Shown in pieces: positions 55,013 through 63,376 of a stretch of 64,000 nucleotides of DNA. A program made the position numbers and the translations under genes. The notes under the pieces are model-generated. The model was not told the origin of the DNA and searched no databases. It saw nothing but the letters and a program-made list of their open reading frames with translations. The stretch comes from Butyrivibrio sp. YAB3001 (GTDB lineage: Bacteria > Bacillota > Clostridia > Lachnospirales > Lachnospiraceae), in contig NZ_FOKR01000002.1 in NCBI RefSeq assembly GCF_900112195.1, forward strand, positions 492,833 to 556,832. The letters run 5' to 3'. Each line of letters begins with the position of its first letter. Position 1 is the stretch's first letter.

Positions 55013-55915
55013 TCAATTTTTCCCCTGAAGTTTCAGCTTTTCAATATAGGTCTTTGCCATATCACTTAATGCTGCATTCTTACGCACAATATAACCAAAT
55101 GTAAGAGGCTCCTCTTCCTTGAGCTTAACAGCGTGAATCTGTGATGAATTAAGGCTGTTCCCCAGCATAGCTGCGCCAACAGCATATCCATCAAGACCAA
55201 GCATAAGTTCAATGGATGTAGCTCGCTCATTCGTGCTTATCACTTTTTTGTAATCGTAAGTAGCAAGCGCCTCTTCTCTATAATAAAAAGAAGTATTATC
55301 TCCCTGATCAAATACCATACAAGGATAATCCTGAAGGTCTTCAAGAGAAAGTTCCTGCCTGTCTGCAAGAGGATGGTCTTTTCTTAAATAGACATAGGTA
55401 TCACGGGCAAAAAGCTCATGAAACTCAAGCGAAGCGTCTTTAAATATCTTTTTAAAGGTATTCTTGTTAAACTCACTAAGAGCTATAACTCCGACCTCAC
55501 TCTTCATGTTTTTAACATCGTCAATTACTTCGCTTGTCTGAGTCTCGCAGATTGAAAACTGATATTCGTCGCTATCATATTCTCTTACCGTATCAATAAA
55601 TGCATTAACTGCAATGGTGTAATGCTGCATGGACACGGAAAAAGTAAGTTTCTCCGACCTGGAATTAAGATACTTATCTTCCACTTTCTCGAACTGTTCA
55701 ACTGCGTGCCTTGCATAAGCGATAAAAGATGCTCCAGCGCTAGTTGTGACAACTCCGTTGTGGACTCTTTCAAAAATCTGTATTCCTATCTCATTCTCCA
55801 AATCTCTCACTGCGCTTGAAAGTCCCGGCTGTGAAACATATAGTCTGTCCGCCGCCTTACGCATAGAGCATTCTTCATCGATTGCAATAACATACTTAAG
55901 CTGTAATATAGTCAT
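55013..55915 (-). CDS. LysR-family transcriptional regulator
   Basis: 300 residues. N-terminal winged helix with MTILQLKYVIAIDEECSMRKAADRLYVSQPGLSSAVRDLE split over 1-40, and an effector-binding domain (about 90-295). It stands between the chemoreceptor and cysK on the same strand, separated from cysK by a terminator. CysB/Cbl-type control of sulfur genes is possible but not shown. Sequence style is close to the CynR/YtlI-like group. Confidence 0.91.
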   Translation of the reverse strand: MTILQLKYVIAIDEECSMRKAADRLYVSQPGLSSAVRDLENEIGIQIFERVHNGVVTTSAGASFIAYARHAVEQFEKVEDKYLNSRSEKLTFSVSMQHYTIAVNAFIDTVREYDSDEYQFSICETQTSEVIDDVKNMKSEVGVIALSEFNKNTFKKIFKDASLEFHELFARDTYVYLRKDHPLADRQELSLEDLQDYPCMVFDQGDNTSFYYREEALATYDYKKVISTNERATSIELMLGLDGYAVGAAMLGNSLNSSQIHAVKLKEEEPLTFGYIVRKNAALSDMAKTYIEKLKLQGKN

Positions 55916-56019
55916 GAATAAAAATCTCCCAACAAATAGTTTTTACACATGATATATTACTACATTGCTCTAAAGTATGAAAGCGTATATTTTATCAAAA
56001 ACGCACAAAACCCAGCAAA

Positions 56020-56052
56020 AAAGCCCCAGGCAAATGAGCTTTGGGGCTTTTA
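56020..56052 (-). terminator. Intrinsic terminator of cysK
   Basis: AAAAGCCCCA pairs with TGGGGCTTTT (56043-56052) around a 13-base loop; T-run on the minus strand. It lies about 105 bases after the cysK stop. Confidence 0.8.
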
Positions 56053-56157
56053 ATGGCAAATTTTCTTTTACAAATGAGTAAAGGAATTTAAAACATGGCA
56101 TTTAATTATGGTTATTAGTCGGCAAATTTTTATGGCATATTATGGCAAAATTTATAA

Positions 56158-57093
56158 TCAACCTGCAAATAGTGGTGTTGACAGATATCTGTCTCCGGAA
56201 TCAGGTAAAAGAACTACGATGTTCTTACCCTTATTCTCTTCTCTCTCTGCTAAAATAGCTGCAGCCTTAAGCGCTGCGCCGGATGAAATTCCTACAAGTA
56301 TTCCCTCTGAAACCGCGAATCTCTTTCCTTCTTCAAAAGCATCTTCATTAGCTATTGCGATTACTTCGTCGTATATCTTGGTGTTAAGAGTTTCAGGTAC
56401 AAATCCTGCTCCGATACCCTGAATCTTATGAGGACCTGCTTCGCCTTTTGAAAGAACAGGGCTTGTTGCAGGCTCAACAGCAACAACCTTAACATTTGGA
56501 TTCTGCTCTTTTAGATACTCACCTACACCTGTAACAGTTCCGCCTGTGCCAACACCTGCTACGAATATATCAACTTTTCCGTCTGTCTGCTTCCAGATTT
56601 CAGGGCCTGTTGTAGCTTTGTGAATTGCAGGGTTTGCTGGGTTTACAAACTGTCCAAGGATGATAGAACCTTCGATTTCTTTTTCAAGTTCCTCAGCCTT
56701 TGCAATGGCTCCCTTCATGCCCTTGGCGCCTTCTGTAAGAACAATCTCTGCGCCATATGCTTTTAGAAGATTTCTTCTCTCAACACTCATTGTATCAGGA
56801 AGTGTAAGGATTGCTCTGTAGCCCTTAGCTGCTGCAACTGCTGCAAGTCCAATTCCTGTATTACCACTTGTTGGCTCAATGATTGTTGCTCCAGGTTTTA
56901 ATTTTCCGCTCTTTTCTGCATCCTCGATCATGCTAAGAGCAACTCTGTCCTTTACTGAACCTGCAGGATTTAAATATTCAAGTTTTGCAAGTAATGTTGC
57001 ATTTGTAACTCCTGCCTTTTTGCTGTATCCATTCAGTTTAAGAAGTGGTGTCCCACCAATCAATTCTAATGCGCTTTCTTTGATGTCTGCCAT
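56158..57093 (-). CDS. cysK: Cysteine synthase A (O-acetylserine sulfhydrylase)
   Basis: 311 residues. Makes cysteine from O-acetylserine and sulfide using PLP. The PLP Lys48 is in [39 protein letters not shown] and [18 protein letters not shown] are the substrate and phosphate loops, and [11 protein letters not shown] closes the site. RBS GGGAGG. The C-terminus lacks any extra regulatory domain, so it is the simple CysK form. Confidence 0.94.
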   Translation of the reverse strand: MADIKESALELIGGTPLLKLNGYSKKAGVTNATLLAKLEYLNPAGSVKDRVALSMIEDAEKSGKLKPGATIIEPTSGNTGIGLAAVAAAKGYRAILTLPDTMSVERRNLLKAYGAEIVLTEGAKGMKGAIAKAEELEKEIEGSIILGQFVNPANPAIHKATTGPEIWKQTDGKVDIFVAGVGTGGTVTGVGEYLKEQNPNVKVVAVEPATSPVLSKGEAGPHKIQGIGAGFVPETLNTKIYDEVIAIANEDAFEEGKRFAVSEGILVGISSGAALKAAAILAEREENKGKNIVVLLPDSGDRYLSTPLFAG

Positions 57094-57131
57094 CTGTAAT
57101 CCCTCCCGTGTTTTATCTGATGAACTTATAT

Positions 57132-57144
57132 TATCACCGTGATA
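57132..57144. promoter_or_regulatory. Palindrome upstream of cysK, candidate operator
   Basis: TATCACCGTGATA is a perfect inverted repeat with a one-base centre, 39 bases upstream of the cysK start, next to AT-rich -10-like sequence (GATAATATAA on the minus strand) and a CCC-AAAA-GGG repeat. It fits an operator in position and symmetry; the regulator is unknown. Confidence 0.4.
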
Positions 57145-57214
57145 CCCTTTTGGGAATTAAACAAACATTATAGGAAGTGATAACAGTTGGTTATAAGCAT
57201 GAAGCAGTTGCCAA

Positions 57215-57290
57215 TCCGCACATTCACCGGAATTCAGAAATGTTTGTGTTCGTCTGCGCGGTGTTTTACTAAAACTCTACTGCCCTTTTC
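57215..57290 (+). repeat. Degenerate third copy of the palindromic element
   Basis: CAGAAATGTTTG-TGTTCGTCTGCGCGGTG (57236-57263) matches the left internal strand of copy 1, including CGTCTGCG at 57251-57258. It continues as GTTTTACTAAAAC, where the middle stem seems to close directly with the inner terminator hairpin missing, and CTCTACTGCC. The outer stem is not convincing. Read as a decayed or hairpin-deleted copy in the opposite orientation to copy 2. Confidence 0.5.
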
Positions 57291-57297
57291 ATAAACA

Positions 57298-57489
57298 GCC
57301 CCGCCACAAGGTGTCCGTTTGGGAATGTGCAGTTCTCGGACGAGGATGTTGATTTTCAAGATGAAAAAATGAAGCGAGCTCGACTGTTACGAACAGCGCT
57401 GAGAGGAGAGCTCGCTTCATTTATGAATCTTAGAAAATCACACCGCAGACGTAAACAAACATTTCCTAATGGATACCTTGTGGCGGGGC
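57298..57489 (-). repeat. Long palindromic element, copy 2 (behind queA)
   Basis: A 192-base palindrome with the same plan as copy 1, read on minus. Outer stem: 57298-57328 with 57459-57489 (27 of 31 Watson-Crick). Middle: 57350-57362 with 57427-57440, 13 pairs with one bulged base. Inner: 57367-57381 with 57408-57422, 15 perfect pairs, core GAGCTCGCTTCAT, unrelated to copy 1. The 26-base loop (57382-57407) matches copy 1 at 23 positions, and 57326-57344 is identical over 19 bases to 52159-52177 in reverse complement. Confidence 0.85.
57367..57422 (-). terminator. Intrinsic terminator of queA inside palindrome copy 2
   Basis: On the minus strand the 15-base stem ends in CATTTTTTCAT, a usable T-run. 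It lies about 93 bases after the queA stop and is the only terminator seen for queA. Confidence 0.7.
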
Positions 57490-57514
57490 GTAATGAAAAA
57501 CAGCGGAATTCATT

Positions 57515-58564
57515 TTATTTAAAGAAGCACGCATCTCCGAATGAGAAGAATCTGTACTTTTCTCTGATTGCTTCTTCGTAGGCGTTGAGGACGTGTTCTC
57601 TTCCTGCAAATGCTGACACGAGCATTACAAGTGTTGACTCAGGAAGGTGGAAGTTTGTGATAAGACCGTCCATGAGTTTAAATTTGTAACCGGGATATAT
57701 GAAGATAGAGGTATCACCGCTGCATGCTGAAAGCTTGCCATCTTCTGACGCTGCGCTCTCAATTGTGCGGCAGCTGGTTGTTCCTACACAGATGACTCTG
57801 TGGCCTTCTGCCTTAGCCTTGTTTATCTTCTCTGCTGCCTCTGCAGTTACCTGATACCACTCAGTGTGCATATGGTGTTCCTTGACATTGGTTACCTTTA
57901 CAGGTCTGAAAGTACCAAGTCCTACGTGGAGTGTGACAAAGGCCATATCCACACCTTTTTCCTTAATCTTCTCAAGGAGGTCATCTGTGAAATGAAGTCC
58001 TGCTGTAGGAGCAGCTGCGGAGCCTTCATATTTAGCATAAACTGTCTGATACATATTTTTATCCTGAAGTTTGTGCGTAATGTATGGAGGAAGCGGCATC
58101 TCACCGAGCTTATCCAAAACTTCTTCCCAGATTCCGTCATAGTAGAACTTTACAAGTCTGTTTCCCTCATCTACTATGTCCATGATCTCGGCCTTTAGTA
58201 TCCCATCGCCAAAAGAAACTCTTGCGCCAGGACGTAGCTTTTTTCCCGGCTTAACAAGTGTCTCCCATACGTCTGCTTCTTTTCTCTTAAGCAAAAGAAT
58301 CTCAACAGCGGCGCCAGTTTCTTCCTTGACGCCAAGAAGCCTTGCGGGAATAACCTTGGTATTATTAAGCACAAGACAATCCCCGGGTTCAAGGTAGTTT
58401 ATGATCTCATTAAAAACATGGTGTTCAACTTTGCCACTCTCCTTGTCCATAACAAGAAGCCTGCATTCATCTCTTTTTTCCATAGGATCCTGTGCTATAA
58501 GTTCCTTAGGAAGGTCAAAATAATAATCGGCTGTCGAAAGCCCAATTTCCTGTATTTCGTTCAT
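57515..58564 (-). CDS. queA: S-adenosylmethionine:tRNA ribosyltransferase-isomerase
   Basis: 349 residues. Adds the ribose-derived epoxycyclopentane to preQ1 in tRNA, the penultimate queuosine step. [25 protein letters not shown] at the start, [27 protein letters not shown] and [22 protein letters not shown] near the end are family hallmarks. tgt is not adjacent here. The gene stands alone between the GH115 gene and palindrome copy 2. Confidence 0.95.
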   Translation of the reverse strand: MNEIQEIGLSTADYYFDLPKELIAQDPMEKRDECRLLVMDKESGKVEHHVFNEIINYLEPGDCLVLNNTKVIPARLLGVKEETGAAVEILLLKRKEADVWETLVKPGKKLRPGARVSFGDGILKAEIMDIVDEGNRLVKFYYDGIWEEVLDKLGEMPLPPYITHKLQDKNMYQTVYAKYEGSAAAPTAGLHFTDDLLEKIKEKGVDMAFVTLHVGLGTFRPVKVTNVKEHHMHTEWYQVTAEAAEKINKAKAEGHRVICVGTTSCRTIESAASEDGKLSACSGDTSIFIYPGYKFKLMDGLITNFHLPESTLVMLVSAFAGREHVLNAYEEAIREKYRFFSFGDACFFK

Positions 58565-58645
58565 TTCTTACTTCTTTCTAAAAAATCAAATGTTAACAAA
58601 TGCTACAATATACTACCACGACTTTCGACATTTTTAAACTTATTT

Positions 58646-61600
58646 TTATTCTTCCGGACCAAGATAGCTTACAGGAAGTGTATAGTTCTTTTTCTTGACT
58701 ACTATCTTCTCAAGGATCACTCCCGGGTCACCTGCAAAGATATGAAGTTCATTTTCTCCTTTATTCAACTCAAAGGAAGCCTCCACCTGACGAGCACCTG
58801 TAAGCACACCCTGAGCCCAGTCTGTATCCTGCCACTCTGTGTAATAGTGATCTGATACTGAGTAGATAGTCTGTGCGTCCTTATCATTTACTGATGCAGA
58901 AAACTTCATTCTTCCACCCTTGTAGGATGGATTTCTTGTAAGAAGGTAGAAAATCACATCATATTCTCCATCTTCTGAGACGTTTACCTTGTAAGTAACT
59001 GATGGAGCCTCTTTACTGTCTTCATAGCTTGCCATTGAAGGAAATGCCTTAATAGCGCTGCCCTCTCTGCCAAGGAAATCTACAACTTCAAATCCATTGC
59101 CACCTTCTTTTTTATTCTCTACAAATTTGTCCGCTTTAAAGCAAACAAATGGTACATCTTTGCATATTTCTGCGCTGTCATCACCAGTCTCAGAAACTCC
59201 TGCAATTCCCTTAACTACCAGGTCAACATAAGTTTTCTGTCCATTGTCAAAAGAAATATTTACTCTGCCTCTTACTTCAAATTCTCCGGACTTCTTGCTG
59301 CTCTTTTCATTAAGCGCTATTGCAACAGTTCTTCTTCCATAGTGACTTAAGCTATCTTTGCCAAAATAGTCCTTTCCGCAAAGTCCGCCTGTAAAAGCGC
59401 ATGGGAGCTCATTCATAAGTTCCACTCTGCCTTTTGCATTTTCACAGGATAACAAATCGTCTTCAAAAGTCACTTCATAATCAAATGGAACTTTTCCCCT
59501 TGCATCAATATCAAGTAAAACAAGGTCAGTATCTTTTTTCATAAAATCGCAATTGACAATTGGAGCCATATCCTGCCAATATGCACCGAGGTGATATCTA
59601 TCGCTTCCTCTGAAGGACACCAACGCCTTGGCCGCTGTAGTAGGAGTCACTTTGCAGGTTACAGGATAGAACCATTCGCGGTCATCCCAGCTTCTAAAGC
59701 CTGTGTGGGCTGAGCTAAGGCAATGATTCCACTTGCCATCAGCAATCTTGTTAAATTCATCTATCAGCCTCTGATCATACTCGATTCTAGCCTCAATCTC
59801 ATCAGTGAGATAGCCTCCAAAAACTGCGCCTTTTGCAGCAAGCATATGGTTAAATCCGGTCAGTATCCATGCAATCACCATATTTAGGGAGGCTGCTGCA
59901 GCATAGTAGATAACGCTCTGATATGTCAAAAGAGCGTCTCCCGAAAGTTCTTTTTTTAGCTTCTCTGCAGTATCAAGAACATCCCTTACTTCTGCTAAAA
60001 CTCTTTCACCTTCTCTGAAATGAACAGGGTTATAAATTGTATCATTCATGGTTTCAGGAGTTCTTATCGCATTCCACTTTGTGTACCCCTGAAGCACTTT
60101 AAATATCATATCCTTCTGCTGGGCAGAAACCTTATCCGCAAACTGAGTATCTATCCACTTATATGCAAATTTTTTTACTCTGTTAAGACCATTCTTGCCG
60201 CCCCAGTTCTCGAAATCATATGCCAGTTCCATGAAGAAACTAAGTGGATATTCCATCTCCTTGAGGTCACCAACGTTGACAATCCACATCTTAGTCACGC
60301 CTGCTTCATAAGCCTGGCTCATCTGCTCCCATGTCTTGGTAAGACGGTTACAGTTAGTCCACTCATAACTGATAGGAGCGCCATGGTAGTCGAAATGATA
60401 GTACATTCCAAAGCCGCCGGGATGCTTTCTCTCTGCCTCTGTAGGGAGATTTCGAAGATTCCCATGATTGTCATCACTTAAAAGAAAAATAGTATCTTTT
60501 AACTCATCCCAGTCCTTAAGTCCTTCGCAGGTTTCATCACCATAGTAATAGTCCTCAACCTCTTTGTAGATTGCAAGCATTCTCGGCACTTTAGTAAGAT
60601 CATCTGAAATGTATTTTTTCAGAATTTCATCCTGGGCCAAAATAGCTTTTTTGACCACTTCTATATTGTCTTTCATGGTAGCATCTTCAGGAAGGAGCTT
60701 ACTATCTGCTTCGCCTCTCATACCGATCGTATAAACATTTTCAAACTCTTTATTTCTAATGACTCCGTCTTCCCAGAACTTTGTGATTGCTTTATCGTTT
60801 GTTATAAAGCTCCAGGAATTATCATCGCCATATTTCTTGAACTGATTCTGCCACTCATTTCCTGCTCTGCACAAAGGCTCATGATGAGAAGTTCCCATGA
60901 CAACGCCGTACATATCTGCAAGTCTGGCATTTTCAATTCCGGGACCCTCTTCAGAAAAAGAAGAATTCCACATGGCCGGCCAGAAATAGTTTCCCTTTAA
61001 TCTAAGAAGAAGTTCAAATACTTTTTTATAGCACTTTGCATTAACTCCGCCAAACTGCTCTGTAGCCCAGTTACCAAATGCAGGCCATTCATCATTTATG
61101 AAAAATCCTCTGTAATATACTGAAGGCTCTTTTGATACAAATCTATCTGATGCATTTCCAAGTGTTATCTCAAGAGTATTTTTCTTTACTGGATAAGCAT
61201 CTCCGAAATAAACAAGCGGTGAAACTCCGCAAAGTTCAGATAACTTGAATAAGCCGTAGATTGTACCGCGCTTATCACTTCCAAGGATAATTAGTGCTTT
61301 CTTTGCGCTTCCAAAAGAAACACTGTATGTATTTTGGGCAGAATCTTTAGTATCTGCATTGTTCTTCAATTGTTCCAAATCAAGAATCTGCATCAAAAAG
61401 ACTTCTCTTTTCCCTGAAATGTCTGAAACATCAATTATTCCATTATCGCTTAATGCATCAATAAGCGGGCTTCTGCCAAGTGTAGCTGCAATTACTACAG
61501 TTTCAGGACTAATTTTTCCAAGGTCAGAAACCTGTCCCGGAAGAACATCTGTGACAAGCTTTATGTCCTCCGCAACTGTTTTGGCGATTTCCTTAACGCC

Positions 61601-61669
61601 TTCAAATGCGCTATCTTCAACAAAAAAATCCGTGCTGCTTTTCCCATCGCAGACAACAAAACTATTCAT
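58646..61669 (-). CDS. GH115-family xylan alpha-glucuronidase, cytoplasmic
   Basis: 1007 residues. GH115 enzymes remove (4-O-methyl)glucuronic acid from xylan and its fragments. The N-terminal domain (1-180) is followed by the catalytic barrel: EPSVYYRGFFINDEWPAFGNWATEQFGG, LLLRLKGNYFWPAMW, GVVMGTSHHEPLCRAGNEW, NHGNLRNLPTEAERKHPGGFGMYYHFDYHG and MWIVNVGDLKEMEYPLSFFM, all in the region 190-560. A C-terminal beta domain (about 850-1000) completes the usual length. There is no signal peptide, so it acts inside the cell on imported aldouronic acids (inference). No other xylan genes are in the window. RBS GGAGAGAGG. Confidence 0.9.
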   Translation of the reverse strand: MNSFVVCDGKSSTDFFVEDSAFEGVKEIAKTVAEDIKLVTDVLPGQVSDLGKISPETVVIAATLGRSPLIDALSDNGIIDVSDISGKREVFLMQILDLEQLKNNADTKDSAQNTYSVSFGSAKKALIILGSDKRGTIYGLFKLSELCGVSPLVYFGDAYPVKKNTLEITLGNASDRFVSKEPSVYYRGFFINDEWPAFGNWATEQFGGVNAKCYKKVFELLLRLKGNYFWPAMWNSSFSEEGPGIENARLADMYGVVMGTSHHEPLCRAGNEWQNQFKKYGDDNSWSFITNDKAITKFWEDGVIRNKEFENVYTIGMRGEADSKLLPEDATMKDNIEVVKKAILAQDEILKKYISDDLTKVPRMLAIYKEVEDYYYGDETCEGLKDWDELKDTIFLLSDDNHGNLRNLPTEAERKHPGGFGMYYHFDYHGAPISYEWTNCNRLTKTWEQMSQAYEAGVTKMWIVNVGDLKEMEYPLSFFMELAYDFENWGGKNGLNRVKKFAYKWIDTQFADKVSAQQKDMIFKVLQGYTKWNAIRTPETMNDTIYNPVHFREGERVLAEVRDVLDTAEKLKKELSGDALLTYQSVIYYAAAASLNMVIAWILTGFNHMLAAKGAVFGGYLTDEIEARIEYDQRLIDEFNKIADGKWNHCLSSAHTGFRSWDDREWFYPVTCKVTPTTAAKALVSFRGSDRYHLGAYWQDMAPIVNCDFMKKDTDLVLLDIDARGKVPFDYEVTFEDDLLSCENAKGRVELMNELPCAFTGGLCGKDYFGKDSLSHYGRRTVAIALNEKSSKKSGEFEVRGRVNISFDNGQKTYVDLVVKGIAGVSETGDDSAEICKDVPFVCFKADKFVENKKEGGNGFEVVDFLGREGSAIKAFPSMASYEDSKEAPSVTYKVNVSEDGEYDVIFYLLTRNPSYKGGRMKFSASVNDKDAQTIYSVSDHYYTEWQDTDWAQGVLTGARQVEASFELNKGENELHIFAGDPGVILEKIVVKKKNYTLPVSYLGPEE

Positions 61670-61763
61670 AATATTTTACCTCTCTCCGATTTATGGAACT
61701 GTCAATTAATACATCTATTCTGTAGCAGTACCTTAAGTTCACCACACTAAAAAAGTGTATAAA

Positions 61764-61800
61764 AAAAAGCAAACACATATCTACTTAATGTTTGCTTTTT
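61764..61800 (-). terminator. Intrinsic terminator of the MATE gene
   Basis: AAAAAGCAAACA pairs with TGTTTGCTTTTT (61789-61800) around a 13-base loop; T-rich on both strands. It lies about 75 bases after the MATE stop and separates it from the GH115 gene. Confidence 0.8.
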
Positions 61801-61876
61801 TATACTCAAATATATCAATGATGTCACGTCTTGTTTCGCATAACGTGCTACCACAACCCTATGTACTATTCGAAGA

Positions 61877-63232
61877 TCATAATAGTGTCTTTTTCTTGAA
61901 ACTTACATATCTCATCCATGCGGTCACGCCGCTTATAGCCCATACAATGCCTACTGACCACCAGATTCCCCACAGTCCTATCGCCGGAATCTTAGTCAAT
62001 AGTATCGGCACAATAAATCTGCCGATTACTTCAACAATACCATTTAATAGTGCAAAGAACGAATCTCCAAGTCCGTTAAGCACGCCTCTTACAACATAGA
62101 TAACTCCAAGCATCACATAGAAAAAGCTCGTAATTCTAAGTGCCATGGCACCCATCTGGATAACATCCTCATCCTCAACGAAAATCCTTATTATTCCTTC
62201 TCCAAATAGCTGCATGATTGGAAGCATCAGCGCTGAGAATATTGCCATGAGTAAAAGGCTCTTTCTATAGCCTGTAATGATTCTGTCATTCTTTCTTGCG
62301 CCATAGTTCTGACCTGTAAATGTTGAAAGTGCAGCTCCCAGCGTCTGGTATGGCTGGTGTATGATCTGCTCTATCCTGCTGGTTGCGGTAAATGCTGCAA
62401 CTGCCACTTTTCCAAACGAGTTAACAACTCTCTGTAACGCCATGCACGAGATTGCGATCAGCGAAAACTGAAGTGAAAGCGGAACACCCAGTTTTAAAAT
62501 CTTAACTGAAATATTTGTATCAAACTTAAGGTCCTCTTTTTGCATATGGAAATATTCATTTTTCTTAATTGCATAAAAAAGACAACTGATACCGGAAACA
62601 AGCTGTGCTATAACTGTAGCAATTCCCGCGCCTGCAACGCTCATGTGAAGCACGCATACAAATATTATGTCTAAAACAGTATTGAGAATACATGAAAAGA
62701 TAAGGAAATACAGCGGCGTCTTTGAATCCCCAAGGGCTCTAAGCATTGATGATGCATAGTTATAAAGAGATACAAAAACAATTCCTACGCACATGATTCT
62801 CATATAGGCAACGGCATCTGCCATGATCTCCGACGGTGTGCTCAACATACCAAGAACCGGTGCAGATAGTAAAAATGCAATAAATCCGACTATAACAGGA
62901 AATACCATCATTATGTATCCGGTATTAACTATACAGCTCTTTATCTCAGAAACATTTCCTTTTCCAAAAAACTGCGACGTTATGATTCCACCGCCACTTC
63001 CAATTCCATTACACAAAGCAAAAAACAAGAAAGTAACTGATCCCGTAGCTCCAATTGCAGCAAGCGCATCCGCTCCCACAAACTGACCTACAATAACAGA
63101 ATCCACAAGATTATAAAGCTGCTGGAACAGATTTCCTATCAGCATCGGAATAGAAAACTGTATTATCAAAGAAACAGGTCTTCCCTCTGTCATATTGAGC
63201 ATCGCTGTTTCACGTTTCTTGATATCTGCCAT
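61877..63232 (-). CDS. MATE-family multidrug/cation antiporter
   Basis: 451 residues with about 12 membrane helices in two MatE halves. TEGRPVSLIIQFSIPMLIGNLFQQLYNLVDSVIVGQFVG at the N-terminus is the DinF/NorM-like signature of Clostridia, and KLGVPLSLQFSLIAIS opens the second half. It exports drugs or metabolites in exchange for Na+ or H+. AGGTGA before the ATG at 63232 sets the start. Its neighbours suggest no substrate. Confidence 0.93.
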   Translation of the reverse strand: MADIKKRETAMLNMTEGRPVSLIIQFSIPMLIGNLFQQLYNLVDSVIVGQFVGADALAAIGATGSVTFLFFALCNGIGSGGGIITSQFFGKGNVSEIKSCIVNTGYIMMVFPVIVGFIAFLLSAPVLGMLSTPSEIMADAVAYMRIMCVGIVFVSLYNYASSMLRALGDSKTPLYFLIFSCILNTVLDIIFVCVLHMSVAGAGIATVIAQLVSGISCLFYAIKKNEYFHMQKEDLKFDTNISVKILKLGVPLSLQFSLIAISCMALQRVVNSFGKVAVAAFTATSRIEQIIHQPYQTLGAALSTFTGQNYGARKNDRIITGYRKSLLLMAIFSALMLPIMQLFGEGIIRIFVEDEDVIQMGAMALRITSFFYVMLGVIYVVRGVLNGLGDSFFALLNGIVEVIGRFIVPILLTKIPAIGLWGIWWSVGIVWAISGVTAWMRYVSFKKKTLL

Positions 63233-63334
63233 TTTTTCACCTACCATAAGCACAATTAAATTTGACCAAAACTCATCATTTATTTATACCATAAATCATA
63301 ACTTAGGCAATATTATTTTTTCATAAAGAAAAAA

Positions 63335-63364
63335 GCCCGCTTCACCTAATAGATGAAACGAGCC
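63335..63364 (-). terminator. Terminator of the Big_2 protein gene
   Basis: GGCTCGTTTCATC and GGTGAAGCGGGCT (minus strand) form a G-T-containing stem followed by TTTTTTC, 12 bases after the stop at 63377. Confidence 0.75.
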
Positions 63365-63376
63365 TTGATTATCATA

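Noticed and set aside
56055..56153. Repeated TGGCAAATTTT-like words behind cysK (56055, 56122, 56143)
   Set aside because: Irregular spacing, AT-rich background and no symmetry. Probably chance.
57094..57300. SAM riboswitch or T-box before cysK
   Set aside because: No T-box consensus (TGGNACC-like) and no S-box core found; the region holds a small palindrome and a decayed repeat only.
52018..57489. The palindromes as integron attC sites, retron msr/msd, or insertion sequence ends
   Set aside because: No integrase, reverse transcriptase or transposase gene is in the window. attC core motifs are absent, and no target-site duplication could be seen. A non-autonomous mobile hairpin remains possible and is kept as a hypothesis in the findings.
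61877..63232. Polysaccharide flippase (MurJ/Wzx) instead of MATE
   Set aside because: N-terminal and mid-protein motifs match the MATE DinF/NorM group and no glycan genes are adjacent.
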